Source of the DNA: JASLMY01 sp965226475
GTDB taxonomy: Bacteria; Pseudomonadota; Alphaproteobacteria; GCA-2731375
Reading direction: 5' to 3'
NCBI GenBank assembly: GCA_965226475.1
Contig: CBDDDJ010000005.1
Location: 2,604,001 to 2,668,000 of the forward strand
DNA length: 64,000 nt
This document shows positions 62,795 through 64,000 of this stretch, in pieces. The notes below the pieces were generated by a model. That model had not been told where the DNA came from. It worked only from the letters and a program-made list of their open reading frames with translations, and ran no database searches. Each line of letters starts with the position of its first letter. Positions within the stretch are counted from its first letter, which is position 1. Both the position numbers and the translations under genes were made by a program.

Positions 62795-63373
62795 GCATAT
62801 CTGCTCAATGGCATGACGATCGGCCGGGCGGACAAGGTCTGGTGCGCCGACATCACCTATATCCCGGTCAGGCACGGCTTCCTGTACCTGGTGGCGATCA
62901 TGGACTGGGCCACACGCCATGTGCTGGCTCGGCGGCTCTCGAACACGATGGACAGCCGCTTCTGCGTCGAGGCTCTCGACGAGGCGCTGGTGCGATACGG
63001 CAAGCCGGAGATCTTCAACACCGACCAAGGCAGCCAGTTCACCAGCCTGGCCTTCACCGGGCGGCTGCAAGCGGCCGATATCACGATCTCCATGGACGGT
63101 CGGGGCCGCTGCATGGACAACATCTTCATCGAGCGGCTCTGGCGTTCGCTGAAGTACGAGGCGGTCTACCTGCATGAGCTGGCCGACGGCTTCGAGGCCG
63201 AGCGCGTCATCGGCGCGGGGATCGACTTCTACAACACCGAGCGCCCGCATTCCGCCCTCGCCGGCCGCACGCCGGCGGAGGCCTATCGGGACGACCGGCC
63301 TGTGGATATGATGGACAAGCCGCGACGCGCCTTGACCACATACCCACAGGCGCAACAACAGCAGAAGGGATGA
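62795..63373 (+). pseudogene. IS3-family OrfB, catalytic-domain fragment
   Basis: AYLLNGMTIGRADKVWCADITYIPVRHGFLYLVAIMDW (Asp), KPEIFNTDQGSQFTSLAFTG (Asp), DNIFIERLWRSLKYEAVYLHEL (Glu) and ERPHSALAGRTPAEAYRD: complete rve domain, but the N-terminal part is missing and the frame enters from the beta-barrel sequence without a start. A similar 3' end lies at 46034. Confidence 0.88.
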
Positions 63374-63454
63374 ACCAATAAAAGGATTCTGGCGGCGTGA
63401 TCAGCAGCCGGAGTACACCTTAACCAAGCCGCCAGGCTGTCCAACGAACCAGGA

Positions 63455-63583
63455 CCACCGCAATCAACCGCTTCCTCGAACACACCAACAACGATCCGCA
63501 GCCCTTCATCTGGACAAAGGATCCCGACAAAATCATCGCCGCTGTCAGACGCGGGCACCAAGCGTTAGATTCCATCCACTAGG
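63455..63583 (+). pseudogene. IS630 transposase C-terminal fragment
   Basis: TTAINRFLEHTNNDPQPFIWTKDPDKIIAAVRRGHQALDSIH, followed by the terminal CCACTAG, very similar to the end of the IS630 transposase at 26459. Only the last about 42 codons and the right end remain. Confidence 0.85.
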
Positions 63584-63595
63584 GCCTGTTTACAA

Positions 63596-64000
63596 TTAAC
63601 GCAGCCAGATTATGGCAGCGCACAGACATAGCATGGACAGGAAAGAGGCTGCGGTTTTGTCGTAGCGGGTGGCGAGCCTTCGGAACTGCTTGATCTTGTT
63701 GATGAAGCATTCGACGAGGTGGCGTTCTTTGTAGAGGTGTTTGTCGTAGGGGATCGCCATCGACCGGGAGCGGTTGGACGGGATCACGGCGACCATGCCG
63801 TGCTCGGCGATGACGTCGCGGAACTCGTTGGAGTCATAGGCCTTGTCGGCGAGCAGGTAGGCGCCGGTCAGGCCCTCGACGAGCGCTCTTGCCTGGGTGC
63901 TGTCATGCACCTGGCCGGCGGTGAGAACGAAGCGCAGGGGATTGCCAAGCCCGTCCACGACGATATGGATTTTGCTGCTTAGCCCGCCGCGCGAGCGTCC
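63596..64000 (-). CDS. IS5-family transposase, partial at window edge
   Basis: The frame enters from the window end: GRSRGGLSSKIHIVVDGLGNPLRFVLTAGQVHDSTQA, then LLADKAYDSNEFRDVI (Asp) and YKERHLVECFINKIKQFRRLATRYDKTAASFLSML (Glu). DDE core of the IS5 (IS427-like) type, C-terminal about 134 residues. The 5' part lies outside. Confidence 0.92.
   Translation of the reverse strand, partial: GRSRGGLSSKIHIVVDGLGNPLRFVLTAGQVHDSTQARALVEGLTGAYLLADKAYDSNEFRDVIAEHGMVAVIPSNRSRSMAIPYDKHLYKERHLVECFINKIKQFRRLATRYDKTAASFLSMLCLCAAIIWLR

Noticed and set aside
46034..63373. The two IS3 C-terminal fragments as one element's ends
   Set aside because: Both encode the same end of OrfB in the same orientation, so they are remains of two copies and not the two ends of one element.

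Overview
The window is a GC-rich stretch that looks alphaproteobacterial (inference, from codon use, TRAP transporter operons, IS21/IS66/IS630/IS1595 transposases and VapBC, HigA and zeta toxin-antitoxin genes). It is an accessory region heavily loaded with mobile elements. At least ten insertion sequences and two to four group II introns sit in, beside and inside one another, and most non-mobile genes between them are truncated or frameshifted. This resembles the IS expansion seen in host-associated or recently bottlenecked bacteria.

Layout. 1-5.1 kb: an intact catabolic operon (TRAP large permease, then HyuA/HyuB-type hydantoinase/oxoprolinase subunits). 5.25-9.9 kb: a tRNA-Arg 3' fragment and an aminotransferase remnant, then IS256, and an IS3 element split by an IS30 with a 3-bp target duplication. 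9.9-12.2 kb: a two-gene cassette of a cobalamin-binding-type radical SAM protein ending in a CCAEP tail and a DUF169 protein; this is the least ordinary intact gene pair here. 12.3-15.6 kb: a frameshifted Toprim/DUF3991 gene, an IS21 remnant and an IS21 whose istA and istB have fused in frame. 15.9-17.3 kb: a membrane-anchored coiled-coil LysM protein. 17.4-26.5 kb: one IS21, then a nest of IS630 containing IS21 containing an IS1595-type element with its own DNA methyltransferase passenger. 26.5-38 kb: toxin-antitoxin and plasmid-like remnants, an integrase, a 985-bp transposase-less cassette with IS1595-type ends and a perfect 8-bp duplication, an element with long inverted repeats containing a recombinase fragment, and two near-identical IS256 copies in opposite orientation around a zeta toxin module.

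38.6-39.2 kb: a secreted C1q-like protein. 39.4-43.3 kb: an IS66 remnant with a DruA-family (DUF4338) gene translationally coupled to its transposase, cut by a group II intron into whose domain V a second intron appears to have inserted. 43.3-50.5 kb: two almost identical IS21 copies in opposite orientation with an IS1595 between them. 50.5-52.2 kb: an ICMT-like methyltransferase remnant and an MmgE/PrpD gene with an amber stop. 52.2-58.1 kb: IS1595, then an intact GMC oxidoreductase and DctP-DctQ-DctM TRAP operon. 58.2-64 kb: IS630 with an A8 slippery site, an outer-membrane beta-barrel gene interrupted by a complete group II intron whose predicted excision restores the frame, and IS3, IS630 and IS5 pieces.

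The functional core is probably small: the two transporter/catabolic blocks, the radical SAM-DUF169 pair, the LysM and C1q-like proteins, and the VapBC and zeta modules. Target-site duplications were read by eye for eight elements and give the relative order of the nested insertions.
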